64,000 bases of DNA, taken from NCBI GenBank assembly GCA_947498815.1, contig CANMLU010000019.1:1-64000 (forward strand). Direction: 5' to 3'. Within the stretch, counting starts at the first letter, position 1. Every line of letters starts with the position of its first letter. Under the pieces are notes generated by a model that searched no databases, had not been told where the DNA came from, and was given only the letters and a program-made list of their open reading frames with translations. Positions 34,027 through 43,935 of this stretch are shown piece by piece. A program made the translations under genes and the position numbers. The DNA is from an uncultured Aquimarina sp. (GTDB lineage: Bacteria > Bacteroidota > Bacteroidia > Flavobacteriales > Flavobacteriaceae).

Positions 34027-35086
34027 AGTTATCGGTTTAATGTCTGGGACTTCTCTAGATGGACTGGATATTGCTTATTGTTATTTTGAAAAGAAAAACG
34101 ATTTATGGTCTTTCTCAATAGAAAAAGCTGAAGCGATCGATTATACAGAGCAAAACAAAGAGCAACTGAAAAATGCAGTACATTTAGAAGCTTCAAAACT
34201 ATTAACTTTTCATAACGAATACGGAATTTGGCTAGGAAAACAAACACATGATTTCATCACAAAACATAACTTCGAAGTAGACTTTATTGCAAGCCATGGA
34301 CATACTGTTTTCCATCAACCAGAGATAGGACTAACCTACCAAATAGGTTCTGGGCAGCATATAGCAAATACCTGCAATCAAAAAGTGATATGTGATTTTA
34401 GAACCAATGATGTTGCCCATGGAGGTCAAGGTGCTCCACTTGTTCCTATAGGGGATCAAATGCTGTTTAGTGAATATGATTTTTGTCTCAATTTGGGTGG
34501 AATAAGTAATATTTCTTTTGATCATAATGGAAAAAGAATAGCCTATGATATCTCTCCTGCCAATATGTTACTTAATTTCATTTGTGCGACAATTGATCTT
34601 GAATATGACAAAGGTGGAAAACTTGCAGAAAAAGGAAACTTAAATAAAGAATTGCTTACCCAATTAAATGCTTTGGAGTATTACAATCTACCCTACCCTA
34701 AATCTTTGGGATATGAATGGTTTGTTGATCAGGTTGTTCCTATAATACAAAACACAAAGGACACAGCACAGAACCTTCTGCACACATCTGTGTACCATAT
34801 TGCTGTCATAATTGCAAATGATATCAAAAAGACAGAAAAAAAAGGTTCGAATTTATTAATCGCCGGTGGAGGGGCAAAAAATGATTTCCTAATCCAAATT
34901 CTAAAGAAAGAATTAGGTTCTTTTACCAACGTTGTGATTCCTCATAAAGACATCATCGATTACAAAGAAGCCATGATTTTCGCATTTATGGGCGTGTTAA
35001 GGGATAGAAATGAAATCAATTGCCTAAAATCTGTTACTGGCGCCAAAAAAGATTCTTCCTCTGGGGTAGTATACCAACCACGATAG
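34004..35086 (+). CDS. anmK: Anhydro-N-acetylmuramic acid kinase
   Basis: 360 aa of the ASKHA fold with the AnmK start YKVIGLMSGTSLDGLDIAY, DFIASHGHTVFHQP, DFRTNDVAHGGQGAPLVPIGD, NLGGISNISF and GGGAKNDFLI. It opens 1,6-anhydroMurNAc and phosphorylates it to MurNAc-6-P in the cytoplasm. Last gene of the locus. No murQ follows, so the MurNAc-6-P etherase must be elsewhere. The start at 34004 overlaps the methyltransferase end. Confidence 0.95.
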   Translation: MSKTQLYKVIGLMSGTSLDGLDIAYCYFEKKNDLWSFSIEKAEAIDYTEQNKEQLKNAVHLEASKLLTFHNEYGIWLGKQTHDFITKHNFEVDFIASHGHTVFHQPEIGLTYQIGSGQHIANTCNQKVICDFRTNDVAHGGQGAPLVPIGDQMLFSEYDFCLNLGGISNISFDHNGKRIAYDISPANMLLNFICATIDLEYDKGGKLAEKGNLNKELLTQLNALEYYNLPYPKSLGYEWFVDQVVPIIQNTKDTAQNLLHTSVYHIAVIIANDIKKTEKKGSNLLIAGGGAKNDFLIQILKKELGSFTNVVIPHKDIIDYKEAMIFAFMGVLRDRNEINCLKSVTGAKKDSSSGVVYQPR

Positions 35087-35145
35087 AAATCTACCTTGAA
35101 TTAAAATTTAACGCATAAGACTCAAACTTTGAAACCCTTGAACCT

Positions 35146-35174
35146 TTGAAACTCAAAAACAATCTCTAAATTTG
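35146..35174 (+). promoter_or_regulatory. Sigma-A-type promoter of udk
   Basis: TTG (35146-35148), an 18 nt spacer, then TAAATTTG (35167-35174), matching the Bacteroidota -33 TTG / -7 TAnnTTTG consensus. Transcription should begin around 35180, leaving only a short leader before the start at 35191. Confidence 0.55.
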
Positions 35175-35190
35175 CCAAAAAAAATCAAAG

Positions 35191-35799
35191 ATGCTAATTA
35201 TTGGTATAGCCGGGGGAACGGGCTGTGGAAAAACTACGGTTGTCAATCAAATTGTTAATGAATTACCCGAAAATGAAGTATGCGTTATTTCTCAAGATTC
35301 ATATTACAAAGACACCAGTCACCTCTCTTACCAAGAAAGAACAGAGATTAACTTCGACCATCCACAATCTATAGATTTTGAGTTATTAGGAGAACATTTA
35401 AAAGCGTTAAGAAAAGGAGAAACCATAGATCAACCCATATACTCGTTCGTAGAACACAATCGAACCGGTAACACAGTGACTACAAAACCCAGTAAAGTAA
35501 TCATTGTCGAAGGGATTTTAATCCTTACCAATCCCGAGATAAGGGATATGTTCGATATCAAAATCTATGTTCATACAGATAGTGATGAACGCTTAATAAG
35601 GCGGTTAAAGAGAGATATTGCAGAACGAGGTCGAGACATGGACGAGGTTCTAGATCGATATCAAAACACGCTCAAACCGATGCATCAGCAGTTCATAGAT
35701 CCTACAAAAGAATTTGCCGACCTTATTATTCCAAACAATAATTACAACAATGTTGCTGTTGATATTGTGCGTACAATTATCAAGGAACGCTTGAATTAA
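35191..35799 (+). CDS. udk: Uridine kinase
   Basis: 202 aa. Walker A GGTGCGKTTVV (8-18), QDSYYKDTSHLS, NFDHPQSIDFELL, IYSFVEHNRT and the RRLKRDIAERGRDMDEVLDRY lid region are all typical of Udk. It phosphorylates uridine and cytidine with ATP in pyrimidine salvage. It heads the run udk - FtsB-like - mutA, a gene order I regard as usual in flavobacteria. Confidence 0.96.
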   Translation: MLIIGIAGGTGCGKTTVVNQIVNELPENEVCVISQDSYYKDTSHLSYQERTEINFDHPQSIDFELLGEHLKALRKGETIDQPIYSFVEHNRTGNTVTTKPSKVIIVEGILILTNPEIRDMFDIKIYVHTDSDERLIRRLKRDIAERGRDMDEVLDRYQNTLKPMHQQFIDPTKEFADLIIPNNNYNNVAVDIVRTIIKERLN

Positions 35800-35837
35800 C
35801 TTTTGTACCTTTACAACCAATATTTATCTCAATACGA

Positions 35838-36197
35838 TTGAAGCTTAAGCGTTATTTTCAGAATTTAAAAAACAAACCGGCATTGATCCCGATATTTGCC
35901 ATATTTTTAAATAAATATGTTCTTATCGTATTGCTTTTTGTAATCTGGATGCTTTTTTTGGACACAAACTCCTGGCTTATACATAAAGAACTTGATCAAG
36001 AAATACAACAGCTTGATGATAATAAAGAGTACTATATAAAAGAGATCATAAAAGATCAAAAAGACATAAAAGTATTAAAAGATAGTAGTGAACTTGAAAA
36101 ATTTGCTCGAGAAGAATATTTTATGAAACAGGATGATGAAGAAATTTACATCATCGAATATGAAGACAGTATTCCTAAAAACGAAAAAAATGACTAA
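35838..36197 (+). CDS. FtsB/DivIC-like septum formation initiator (TTG start)
   Basis: 119 aa: short basic N-terminus, one transmembrane helix (~25-42, YVLIVLLFVIWMLFLD), then a coiled coil (DQEIQQLDDNKEYYIKEIIKDQ) and the FAREEYFMKQDDEEIYIIEY end typical of FtsB/DivIC. It helps bridge division proteins in the periplasm. The start is TTG at 35838; the first in-frame ATG would cut into the membrane helix. It overlaps mutA by 8 nt. Confidence 0.87.
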   Translation: MKLKRYFQNLKNKPALIPIFAIFLNKYVLIVLLFVIWMLFLDTNSWLIHKELDQEIQQLDDNKEYYIKEIIKDQKDIKVLKDSSELEKFAREEYFMKQDDEEIYIIEYEDSIPKNEKND

Positions 36198-37557
36198 ACC
36201 CTTGTTCGATAGTTTTGACAGTGTTTCTGCAAAGCAATGGAAACAAAAAATTCAAGTTGATCTTAAAGGTGCTGATTATAATGAAGCATTGATATATAAA
36301 TCTTTGGAAGGTATTGATGTAAAGCCATTTTATAATCAGGAAGACTTATCAGATAGTACTCCAATCTCACAATCTTCTTCTTCTTGGAAAAATTCAATCA
36401 AAATTGAAGTTAACGAAGCTATACAAGGCAATCAGCAAGCACTTGCTGCAATTAAAAAAGGAGCGGAAAGTATATTTTTTGTGATACATAAAGAAGATAT
36501 TAATCCAAAAGATTTATTTCAATTTATCACTTCTGAAACGCCTGTTTTTATTTCATCTCAATTTTTATCATCTACATACATTCAAAAAGTAAATGATATA
36601 GCCAGAGTTCAACAATTGGATCTATATATCCTTACAGATATCATTGGTAATTTGGCAGAAACAGGTAATTGGTATGACAATCTAAAAAGTGATCATTCTA
36701 CATTAGAAGAGATCATTACTCAAAATACCCATTTAAAAAGTATCATTACTATAGATACAAGTTTATATCAAAATGCCGGAGCTACTATGGTTCAGCAATT
36801 GGCATATTCGCTCGCACAAGCCAATGAATATTTAAATCATTTTGAAAACAAGAAAGAACTGGCTCTTCAGGAAACTTCAATCATTTTTAAAGTAGCCATT
36901 GGAGGTAATTACTTTTTCGAAATCGCAAAACTGAGAGCACTTAGACTTTTATGGAATACATTATCCGCAGAATATGACATCATAAAAAAATGTCACATCC
37001 TAGCCCACCCAACTCATCGTAATAAAACTATTGCAGATTATAATGTAAACATGCTGCGGACCACCACAGAATGTATGAGTGCTATTTTGGGAGGTGCCGA
37101 TACAATATATAATATACCATATGATGATATCTACAATCTTGAAAATGATTTTGGTACCAGAATTTCACTTAATCAACTACTAATACTAAAAAACGAAAGT
37201 TATTTTGATCAAGTAGAAAATTCGGCTTCGGGATCTTATTATATAGAAAGCCTTACCAATCAATTGGCTGAAAAAGCTTTAACACTATTCAAAAATATTG
37301 AAGAAACAGGAGGTTTTTTAAAGCAATTAAAATCCGGAACCATCCAGAAAAAGATCAAAGAGAGTGCTCAAAAGGAACAAAAATTGTTTGATGATGCAGA
37401 AATTATACTTACTGGCTCAAATAAATATAAAAACTCTGGAGAAGTCTTTCCTACTTTCCAAAAGCCCGTATTTTCTAAAAAAAAGGTAAGAAAAACCCTA
37501 CTTGAACCTGTGATAAAAAGAAGATTAAGTGAGTTTGTGGAGAAAAAAACACAATAA
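36190..37557 (+). CDS. mutA: Methylmalonyl-CoA mutase small (beta) subunit
   Basis: 455 aa from ATG at 36190; an upstream in-frame ATG at 36133 is rejected because it lies well inside the FtsB-like gene. FDSVSAKQWKQKIQVDLKGADYNEAL at the start and RTTTECMSAILGGADTIYNIPYD are typical. It is the non-catalytic partner, lacking the C-terminal B12 domain. With MutB it interconverts methylmalonyl- and succinyl-CoA. A hypothetical gene separates the two subunit genes. Confidence 0.93.
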   Translation: MTKPLFDSFDSVSAKQWKQKIQVDLKGADYNEALIYKSLEGIDVKPFYNQEDLSDSTPISQSSSSWKNSIKIEVNEAIQGNQQALAAIKKGAESIFFVIHKEDINPKDLFQFITSETPVFISSQFLSSTYIQKVNDIARVQQLDLYILTDIIGNLAETGNWYDNLKSDHSTLEEIITQNTHLKSIITIDTSLYQNAGATMVQQLAYSLAQANEYLNHFENKKELALQETSIIFKVAIGGNYFFEIAKLRALRLLWNTLSAEYDIIKKCHILAHPTHRNKTIADYNVNMLRTTTECMSAILGGADTIYNIPYDDIYNLENDFGTRISLNQLLILKNESYFDQVENSASGSYYIESLTNQLAEKALTLFKNIEETGGFLKQLKSGTIQKKIKESAQKEQKLFDDAEIILTGSNKYKNSGEVFPTFQKPVFSKKKVRKTLLEPVIKRRLSEFVEKKTQ

Positions 37558-37643
37558 AACGTTAATATTAGCTAACTAATTGTTAACTTGCGTCTAAATT
37601 AAAATACAGAGCCTATACATTAATATTACAAATATCTAAATCA

Positions 37644-38273
37644 ATGCCCCTTAAGATTAGATCTGGGATCCTGGTTTTATTTTTACTGGTATCCTCTTTA
37701 TGGATTAATGCACAATCTGGTTACAATTGTCATAGTGTTGACGAAACTGGCCTTACTAAAAAGGCTTTCGATTCTTTCGAAAATGACCTTTTTAACTATT
37801 ACCAATTCGGTAATGATTCCATCAAAACATACAGAACTTTTTTAGCCGAAGTCGCCAGTTTATCCATAAATCTGCGTAAACTTCCTTCGAATAACTCTAT
37901 TCAATTAACACGCGCATTTAAAAAAGCGGCTAGTAATAAAAACTCGCTTTGGGTAAAATTAAGCGAATATGAAAATCACGAGGCTACTAAAAAATCATAT
38001 CCTTCGACTGCAAGTAGTAAAGATCAAAAAGAGGTATTGATCTTTAATTATAGAGGCGGTTTTATACAATGTCTTAAAAACTCTAATGAGAGTGATGATT
38101 TCAAAGAAATTATTGACACACTAGAAGGTGATGGAAATGTAAGTACTTCTCTCATTGCACAAAGAATTTATTATATTTCCGATAAAGAACTTTGCGCCAT
38201 AGAGATCAAAAAATTCGTGGCATTTGATATTTACTACTCCATATTAATGGTTATCGAAAAAGCGTTTGGGTAA
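37644..38273 (+). CDS. Secreted protein of unknown function
   Basis: 209 aa with signal peptide (~5-23, cleaved after NAQ). The mature part is mostly helical with three Cys and no known motif. It lies between mutA and mutB on the same strand, which probably reflects neighbourhood rather than function. It has its own 86 nt leader. Confidence 0.72.
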   Translation: MPLKIRSGILVLFLLVSSLWINAQSGYNCHSVDETGLTKKAFDSFENDLFNYYQFGNDSIKTYRTFLAEVASLSINLRKLPSNNSIQLTRAFKKAASNKNSLWVKLSEYENHEATKKSYPSTASSKDQKEVLIFNYRGGFIQCLKNSNESDDFKEIIDTLEGDGNVSTSLIAQRIYYISDKELCAIEIKKFVAFDIYYSILMVIEKAFG

Positions 38274-38397
38274 GCCTTTTTTATGAAATTCTTATTAAAA
38301 CAGTAAATTGAATAGATCTTTTTAAACAAAAATCAGTTCGAAAACCTTAATTTTATAGCCTTGTTAATTTATCCTTTCGAAAACAAGGCTTTTAATA

Positions 38398-40530
38398 ATG
38401 AATAGAAAAGACATACAGCACTTACAACTACCAAAAAAAACGGTTAACAATAGTAATCAAAAAGCATCCGTTTTTTCTACTTCTGAAGGAATTAGTATTA
38501 AATCATCCTATACAGAAGAGGATATTGAAAATTTAGAACATCTTAATTTTTCGGCAGGTATTCCCCCGTATTTACGCGGACCATATTCAACTATGTATGT
38601 TCGTAGGCCTTGGACCATCCGCCAATATGCAGGTTTTTCGACCGCAGAAGAAAGTAATGCTTTTTACCGCCGTAATCTAGCTGCTGGTCAAAAGGGATTA
38701 TCTGTTGCTTTTGATCTCGCAACTCATCGTGGTTATGATAGTGATCACGAGCGTGTATTTGGTGATGTGGGTATGGCCGGGGTAGCCATTGATTCGGTTG
38801 AGGACATGAAAGTCCTTTTTGATCAGATTCCTTTGGATAAAATGTCGGTTTCCATGACTATGAACGGTGCCGTTTTACCAATCATGGCATTTTATATAGT
38901 TGCCGCAGAAGAGCAAGGTGTAGATAAAAACTTACTTTCTGGAACCATCCAAAATGATATCCTCAAAGAATTTATGGTTCGTAATACCTATATATATCCT
39001 CCTACGCCATCCATGCGAATTATAAGTGATATTTTCAAGTACTGCTCACAACATATGCCAAAATTTAATCCTATTAGTATATCTGGATATCATATGCAAG
39101 AAGCCGGAGCGACTTGCGATATTGAACTTGCATATACTTTGGCCGATGGATTAGAATATATAAGAAAAGGTATCGAAGCGGGGATGAATATAGACTCCTT
39201 TGCTCCTCGCCTATCATTCTTTTGGGCTATAGGTATGAATCATTTCATGGAAATTGCCAAAATGCGTGCAGGGAGAATGTTATGGGCAAAACTGATCAAA
39301 CAGTTTGATCCAAAAAACCCAAAATCCTTGATGCTTCGTACACATTGTCAAACTAGTGGTTGGAGTCTTACGGCGCAAGATCCTTTTAATAATGTAGCTC
39401 GCACATGTATTGAAGCCAGTGCAGCTGCATTTGGTGGTACACAAAGTTTACACACGAATGCCTTGGACGAAGCCATAGCGCTCCCAACAGATTTCTCGGC
39501 AAGAATTGCCCGAAATACACAAATATACCTTCAGGAAGAAACACAAATAACACGTACTGTGGATCCTTGGGGCGGCAGTTACTATGTAGAATCTTTAACA
39601 AATGATATAACTCGAAAAGCTTGGGAACTCATTCAAGAAGTTGAAGAATTGGGAGGTATGACTAAAGCGATTGAAGCGGGGATTCCAAAAATGAGAATTG
39701 AAGAGGCTGCTGCAAGAAAGCAGGCCAGAATTGATAGTGAACAAGATGTAATAATTGGTGTCAATAAATTCAAATTAGAAGAAGAAGAGGCCATTAGCAC
39801 CTTAAAAGTTGATAATCATGCAGTGAGAAATCAACAAATCGAAGGGCTCAAAAAAGTAAAAGCTGCAAGAAACGAACAAGCTGTTCAAAATGCCTTGAGA
39901 AATTTAACAATAGCCGCAGAGCAGGATGATCAGAATTTATTAGCTTTAGCCGTAGAAGCCGCAAGATTAAGGGCTACATTAGGCGAAATTAGTGATGCCT
40001 TAGAAGAGAAATTCGGAAGATATAAAGCTGAAATTAAATCATTTACAGGAGTGTACGCCAAGGAAATAAAAGACGATAAATCCTTTAACAAAGCAAGAGA
40101 ACTGGCTAACAAATTCGCCGATTTAGAAGGAAGAAGACCCAGGATTATGATTGCCAAAATGGGACAAGATGGCCATGATCGTGGAGCAAAAGTTGTTGCC
40201 ACTAGTTATGCAGACGTAGGTTTCGATGTTGATATTGGCCCATTATTTCAAACACCCGCTGAAGCAGCCAAACAAGCCGTGGAAAACGATGTACACATTG
40301 TTGGAGTTTCGTCACTTGCAGGGGGGCATAAAACATTAGTCCCACAAATAGTTGAAGAACTTAAGAAGTATAAAAGAGAAGATATCATGGTTATAGTTGG
40401 TGGGGTAATACCCCCAGATGATTATGATTTTCTATTCGAAGCCGGAGCTGTTGCTATTTTTGGACCAGGTACCAAAATTAGCGACGCAGCTATTACCATC
40501 TTGGAAATTTTAATCTCTACATTTGACTAA
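38398..40530 (+). CDS. mutB: Methylmalonyl-CoA mutase large subunit, B12-binding
   Basis: 710 aa. TIM-barrel substrate domain (~50-560) with [25 protein letters not shown] and [16 protein letters not shown], then the C-terminal cobalamin domain (~575-705) with [19 protein letters not shown], the base-off B12 motif DxHxxG, and the FGPGTK region. It makes succinyl-CoA from propionate-derived methylmalonyl-CoA, using adenosylcobalamin. A perfect hairpin follows. Confidence 0.97.
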   Translation: MNRKDIQHLQLPKKTVNNSNQKASVFSTSEGISIKSSYTEEDIENLEHLNFSAGIPPYLRGPYSTMYVRRPWTIRQYAGFSTAEESNAFYRRNLAAGQKGLSVAFDLATHRGYDSDHERVFGDVGMAGVAIDSVEDMKVLFDQIPLDKMSVSMTMNGAVLPIMAFYIVAAEEQGVDKNLLSGTIQNDILKEFMVRNTYIYPPTPSMRIISDIFKYCSQHMPKFNPISISGYHMQEAGATCDIELAYTLADGLEYIRKGIEAGMNIDSFAPRLSFFWAIGMNHFMEIAKMRAGRMLWAKLIKQFDPKNPKSLMLRTHCQTSGWSLTAQDPFNNVARTCIEASAAAFGGTQSLHTNALDEAIALPTDFSARIARNTQIYLQEETQITRTVDPWGGSYYVESLTNDITRKAWELIQEVEELGGMTKAIEAGIPKMRIEEAAARKQARIDSEQDVIIGVNKFKLEEEEAISTLKVDNHAVRNQQIEGLKKVKAARNEQAVQNALRNLTIAAEQDDQNLLALAVEAARLRATLGEISDALEEKFGRYKAEIKSFTGVYAKEIKDDKSFNKARELANKFADLEGRRPRIMIAKMGQDGHDRGAKVVATSYADVGFDVDIGPLFQTPAEAAKQAVENDVHIVGVSSLAGGHKTLVPQIVEELKKYKREDIMVIVGGVIPPDDYDFLFEAGAVAIFGPGTKISDAAITILEILISTFD

Positions 40531-40539
40531 TTCGTTAAA

Positions 40540-40566
40540 AAAATACTATGCACGCATAGTATTTTA
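40540..40566 (+). terminator. Terminator after mutB
   Basis: AAAATACTATG pairs perfectly with CATAGTATTTT across a 4 nt loop (CACG). The T run is only four long. Confidence 0.6.
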
Positions 40567-40611
40567 AAGAATATATTGTAACTTTCACCAAATAAAGATA
40601 ATCATACAGAT

Positions 40612-41493
40612 ATGAGTCATACAGATAAAATGCTTCGTGATGGAGCACTAAAAGGAAAAAACATAGTAGTTACTGGTGGTGGTAGTGGTTTGGGAAAAGC
40701 AATGACCAAATATTTTCTGGAACTTGGAGCCAAAGTTGCCATTACTTCTCGTAATCTCGAAAAGCTTCAAAACACAGCCAAAGAACTTGAAGAAGAAACT
40801 GGAGGTACTTGTTTACCGTTACAATGCGATGTACGTCATTATGATCAAGTCGAAGCCATGAAAGATGAAGTTTTAAAGGTATTTGGATCTGTAGACGTAT
40901 TACTTAATAATGCCGCAGGAAATTTCATTTCTCCGACAGAACGTTTATCTGCAAATGCTTTTGATACTATTATTGATATTGTATTGAAAGGAACCAAAAA
41001 CTGTACTTTGGCTTTTGGAAAACATTGGATTGATACAGAATACAAAAATACGACGGTTCTTAATATAGTTACCACATACGCATGGACAGGATCAGCTTAT
41101 GTAGTACCTAGTGCCACTGCAAAAGCAGGCGTACTTGCAATGACAAGATCATTGGCTGTAGAATGGGCAAAATACGGAATGCGTTTTAATGCGATTGCAC
41201 CTGGACCCTTCCCTACCAAAGGAGCATGGGATAGATTAATGCCCGGAGATTTAAAAGAAAAACTTGATATTACCAAACAAGTACCTTTAGGACGAGTAGG
41301 TAATCACCAGGAGCTTGCCAATCTTGCCGCATATCTGGTATCAGATTTCTCTGCATATCTAAATGGTGAAGTAGTTACGATAGATGGCGGTGAGTGGTTA
41401 AAAGGAGCTGGTGAGTTTAACATGCTTGAACAAGTACCCGAAGAAATGTGGGACATGCTGGAAGCTTCAATTCGATCTAAAAACAAGAAATAA
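40612..41493 (+). CDS. SDR family oxidoreductase, 2,4-dienoyl-CoA reductase-like
   Basis: 293 aa Rossmann protein: VTGGGSGLGKAM (NADP site, ~22-33), LLNNAAGNFISPTERLSANAF and RSLAVEWAKYGMRFNAIAPGPFPTKGAWDRL. These are the marks of the DECR/peroxisomal dienoyl-CoA reductase branch, which lacks the ordinary YxxxK but keeps the catalytic Lys (ATAKAGVLAM). It reduces 2,4-dienoyl-CoA during breakdown of unsaturated fatty acids. Near the methylmalonyl-CoA mutase genes, it fits acyl-CoA metabolism. Confidence 0.88.
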   Translation: MSHTDKMLRDGALKGKNIVVTGGGSGLGKAMTKYFLELGAKVAITSRNLEKLQNTAKELEEETGGTCLPLQCDVRHYDQVEAMKDEVLKVFGSVDVLLNNAAGNFISPTERLSANAFDTIIDIVLKGTKNCTLAFGKHWIDTEYKNTTVLNIVTTYAWTGSAYVVPSATAKAGVLAMTRSLAVEWAKYGMRFNAIAPGPFPTKGAWDRLMPGDLKEKLDITKQVPLGRVGNHQELANLAAYLVSDFSAYLNGEVVTIDGGEWLKGAGEFNMLEQVPEEMWDMLEASIRSKNKK

Positions 41494-41523
41494 CCTAGTT
41501 ATTAACAATAATAAATGTACTTA

Positions 41524-41553
41524 GGACCATCGGCAAAGGCAGATGGTCTTTTT
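41524..41553 (+). terminator. Terminator before parA
   Basis: GACCATC (41525-41531) pairs with GATGGTC (41542-41548), followed by six T. Confidence 0.8.
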
Positions 41554-41633
41554 TATCTCCTACTGTTAACATTTTTCATTTTTATAATATATAATAAATT
41601 GTATTTTTACTCCTTAAATCCAAATCTCCCCTC

Positions 41634-42398
41634 ATGGGTAAAATAATAGCAATTGCCAATCAAAAAGGTGGCGTAGGTAAAACTACCACTTCTGTAAATT
41701 TAGCAGCTTCTCTAGGCGTATTAGAGAAAAAAGTATTACTTATTGATGCAGATCCACAAGCCAATGCGACTTCTGGACTTGGATTAGATGTTGACAGTAT
41801 AGAAAAAGGTACATACCAAATTCTCGAGCATACATTGCGCCCAGAAGATGCAATTTTAGAAACCAGCTCTCCAAATGTGCATATCATACCTGCACATATT
41901 GATTTGGTGGCTATAGAAATTGAATTAGTTGACAAAGACGAACGAGAGTACATGCTTAAAAAAGCAATACAAGGGCTTAAATCTCAATACGATTATATCC
42001 TTATAGATTGTGCTCCCTCGCTTGGTTTACTAACATTGAACGCATTAACGGCTGCAGACTCTGTAATGATTCCTATTCAATGTGAGTATTTTGCCTTGGA
42101 AGGACTGGGTAAACTTTTAAATACTGTAAAAAGTGTTCAAAAAGTTCACAATCAACACCTAGATATCGAAGGATTATTATTAACCATGTATGATTCTAGA
42201 TTACGATTGTCAAATCAAGTGGTCGAGGAAGTGCAAAAACACTTCAATGAGATGGTGTTTAAAACAATCATTCAGAGAAATATACGTTTGAGTGAAGCAC
42301 CAAGTTATGGTGAAAGTATTATTAATTATGATGCGTCTAGCAAAGGTGCAAGTAATTATTTAAGTTTGGCTCACGAAATTATAAAGAAAAATAGTTAA
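41634..42398 (+). CDS. parA: ParA/Soj chromosome partitioning ATPase
   Basis: 254 aa. Deviant Walker A KGGVGKTT (11-18), LLIDADPQANATSGLG, DYILIDCAPSLGLLTLNAL and the switch region. It is a DNA-binding ATPase that moves ParB-parS complexes. Followed 6 nt later by parB. The full Soj length and placement among dapB and lepB indicate the chromosomal copy, not a plasmid one. Confidence 0.96.
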   Translation: MGKIIAIANQKGGVGKTTTSVNLAASLGVLEKKVLLIDADPQANATSGLGLDVDSIEKGTYQILEHTLRPEDAILETSSPNVHIIPAHIDLVAIEIELVDKDEREYMLKKAIQGLKSQYDYILIDCAPSLGLLTLNALTAADSVMIPIQCEYFALEGLGKLLNTVKSVQKVHNQHLDIEGLLLTMYDSRLRLSNQVVEEVQKHFNEMVFKTIIQRNIRLSEAPSYGESIINYDASSKGASNYLSLAHEIIKKNS

Positions 42399-42404
42399 GG
42401 ATTC

Positions 42405-43313
42405 ATGGCGAAGGCAACAAAAAAACAAGCATTAGGCAGAGGATTATCGGCATTATTAAAGGATCCCGATAATGATATTAAATCAGTTGAAGATAAAAAT
42501 GCCGACAAGGTAGTCGGAAACATTATCGAACTGGAATTAGATAGTATTGATGTCAATCCTTTTCAGCCTCGTACAAGTTTTAATGATGAAACGTTACGCG
42601 AACTTGCGACCTCTATTAAAGAAGTCGGAGTAATACAACCTATTACGGTTCGTAAATTAGATTTTAATAATTTTCAATTAGTAAGTGGAGAGCGTCGTTT
42701 TCGGGCTTCCAAATTGGCTGGTTTAAAAACTATCCCCGCCTATATTCGTATTGCCAATGATCAGGAGTCTCTGACCATGGCTTTGGTTGAAAATATACAA
42801 AGGCAAGATCTAGATCCTATTGAAATTGCACTATCTTATCAACGCTTGATAGACGAAATAGACTTAACACAAGAACAATTAAGTGATCGTGTGGGTAAAA
42901 AAAGATCTACGATTGCCAATTATCTCAGATTATTAAAATTGGATCCAATCGTACAAACAGGAATGCGTGATGGATTTATTTCTATGGGACATGGTCGAGC
43001 GCTTATCAATATTGAAGATCAACAGCAGCAATTGGAGATATACGAAAAAGTTATAGGAAATTCGCTATCTGTTCGCAACACTGAGAGTTTAGTTAGGTCT
43101 TTAAATAATAAAACGGAAAATTCGGCTACTGCAAAAGGAGCAAATTCTGGTACTCCAAAGCATATTTTAAAAGGAGTTAAAGAATTCTCAGAATATTTTG
43201 GAGCAAAAATCGACATAAAGGTTTCCGGTAAAGGAAGTGGTAAATTAATTATCCCTTTTTCTTCAGAAGAAGATTTTAAACGCTTAAAGAAACTTATCAA
43301 TAGTGAAGATTAA
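42405..43313 (+). CDS. parB: ParB chromosome partitioning protein
   Basis: 302 aa. ALGRGLSALLKD start, the CTPase/ParB-N domain (ELDSIDVNPFQPRTSF, VSGERRFRASKLAGLKTIPAYI, ALVENIQRQDLDPIEIALSYQRL), a helix-turn-helix (TQEQLSDRVGKKRSTIANYLRLLKL) and a short C-terminal dimer domain. It binds parS and spreads as a CTP clamp. No consensus parS was seen in the window. The end overlaps the next gene by 11 nt. Confidence 0.96.
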   Translation: MAKATKKQALGRGLSALLKDPDNDIKSVEDKNADKVVGNIIELELDSIDVNPFQPRTSFNDETLRELATSIKEVGVIQPITVRKLDFNNFQLVSGERRFRASKLAGLKTIPAYIRIANDQESLTMALVENIQRQDLDPIEIALSYQRLIDEIDLTQEQLSDRVGKKRSTIANYLRLLKLDPIVQTGMRDGFISMGHGRALINIEDQQQQLEIYEKVIGNSLSVRNTESLVRSLNNKTENSATAKGANSGTPKHILKGVKEFSEYFGAKIDIKVSGKGSGKLIIPFSSEEDFKRLKKLINSED

Positions 43314-43893
43314 ATTCTTTTATATTATTTTTTTTGTACTGTTTTCTGTTCAGCATATTCATTCGCAAGAGAATGAAGAACTAAAAGTGACCACAGAAGA
43401 TGTTAAGGTAAAAAAGAAGAAAAAAAAGAGAGAAAAAAAAATCCGCCCATATGAGCCTTTGGCTCCTGCAAGGGCAGCTTTTTACTCTGCTGTGCTACCA
43501 GGCCTTGGACAAGCATATACCAGAAAATATTGGAAAGTCCCAATCGTTTATGCTGCATTAGGAACCGGAGTTTATTTTTATCTGGATAACAATAAGCAAT
43601 ATAATCGCTTTCGAGATATTTATAAACGAAGACTTGCAGGATTTACCGATGATGAATTTCCCGATTTTACAGAAGATCAGTTAATTTCATTACAAGAACG
43701 TTTCCGAAGAGATCAAGAACTCTGGTTATTATTAACTGTAGCCGGTTATCTTTTAAATATTGTAGATGCTAATGTTACGGCACACCTACAACAATATAAT
43801 GTCTCCAAAGATCTTACATTTAAACCAAAATTAAATTTTAACGAGTTCGATGCCAGACCAAATTATGGTTTGTCATTGAGTTACAGTTTCTAA
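43303..43893 (+). CDS. DUF5683 family protein (GTG start)
   Basis: 196 aa. A GTG start gives MKIKFFYIIFFVLFSVQHIHSQ, a signal peptide. Then a Lys-rich linker and the PLAPARAAFYSAVLPGLGQAYTRKYWKVPIVYAALGTGVYFY segment of DUF5683, a small membrane domain found next to parB and dapB in Bacteroidota. Function unknown. The 11 nt overlap with parB suggests coupling. Confidence 0.85.
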   Translation: MKIKFFYIIFFVLFSVQHIHSQENEELKVTTEDVKVKKKKKKREKKIRPYEPLAPARAAFYSAVLPGLGQAYTRKYWKVPIVYAALGTGVYFYLDNNKQYNRFRDIYKRRLAGFTDDEFPDFTEDQLISLQERFRRDQELWLLLTVAGYLLNIVDANVTAHLQQYNVSKDLTFKPKLNFNEFDARPNYGLSLSYSF

Positions 43894-43935
43894 GACATAC
43901 GATCTTTTAAAAATATAAAACAACACCAACCAAAT

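Noticed and set aside
34689-34700. CTACCCTACCCT in anmK as another copy of the PKD promoter block
   Set aside because: It is inside coding sequence, lacks the CGTTT partner at 15 nt and has no gene start nearby.
36133-36189. Longer mutA start at 36133
   Set aside because: It lies within the FtsB-like coding region; the ATG at 36190 gives the usual beta-subunit N-terminus.
41580-43320. Plasmid or replication-origin signature around parAB
   Set aside because: No parS consensus, iterons or rep gene; the neighbours (dapB, lepB) are chromosomal housekeeping genes.
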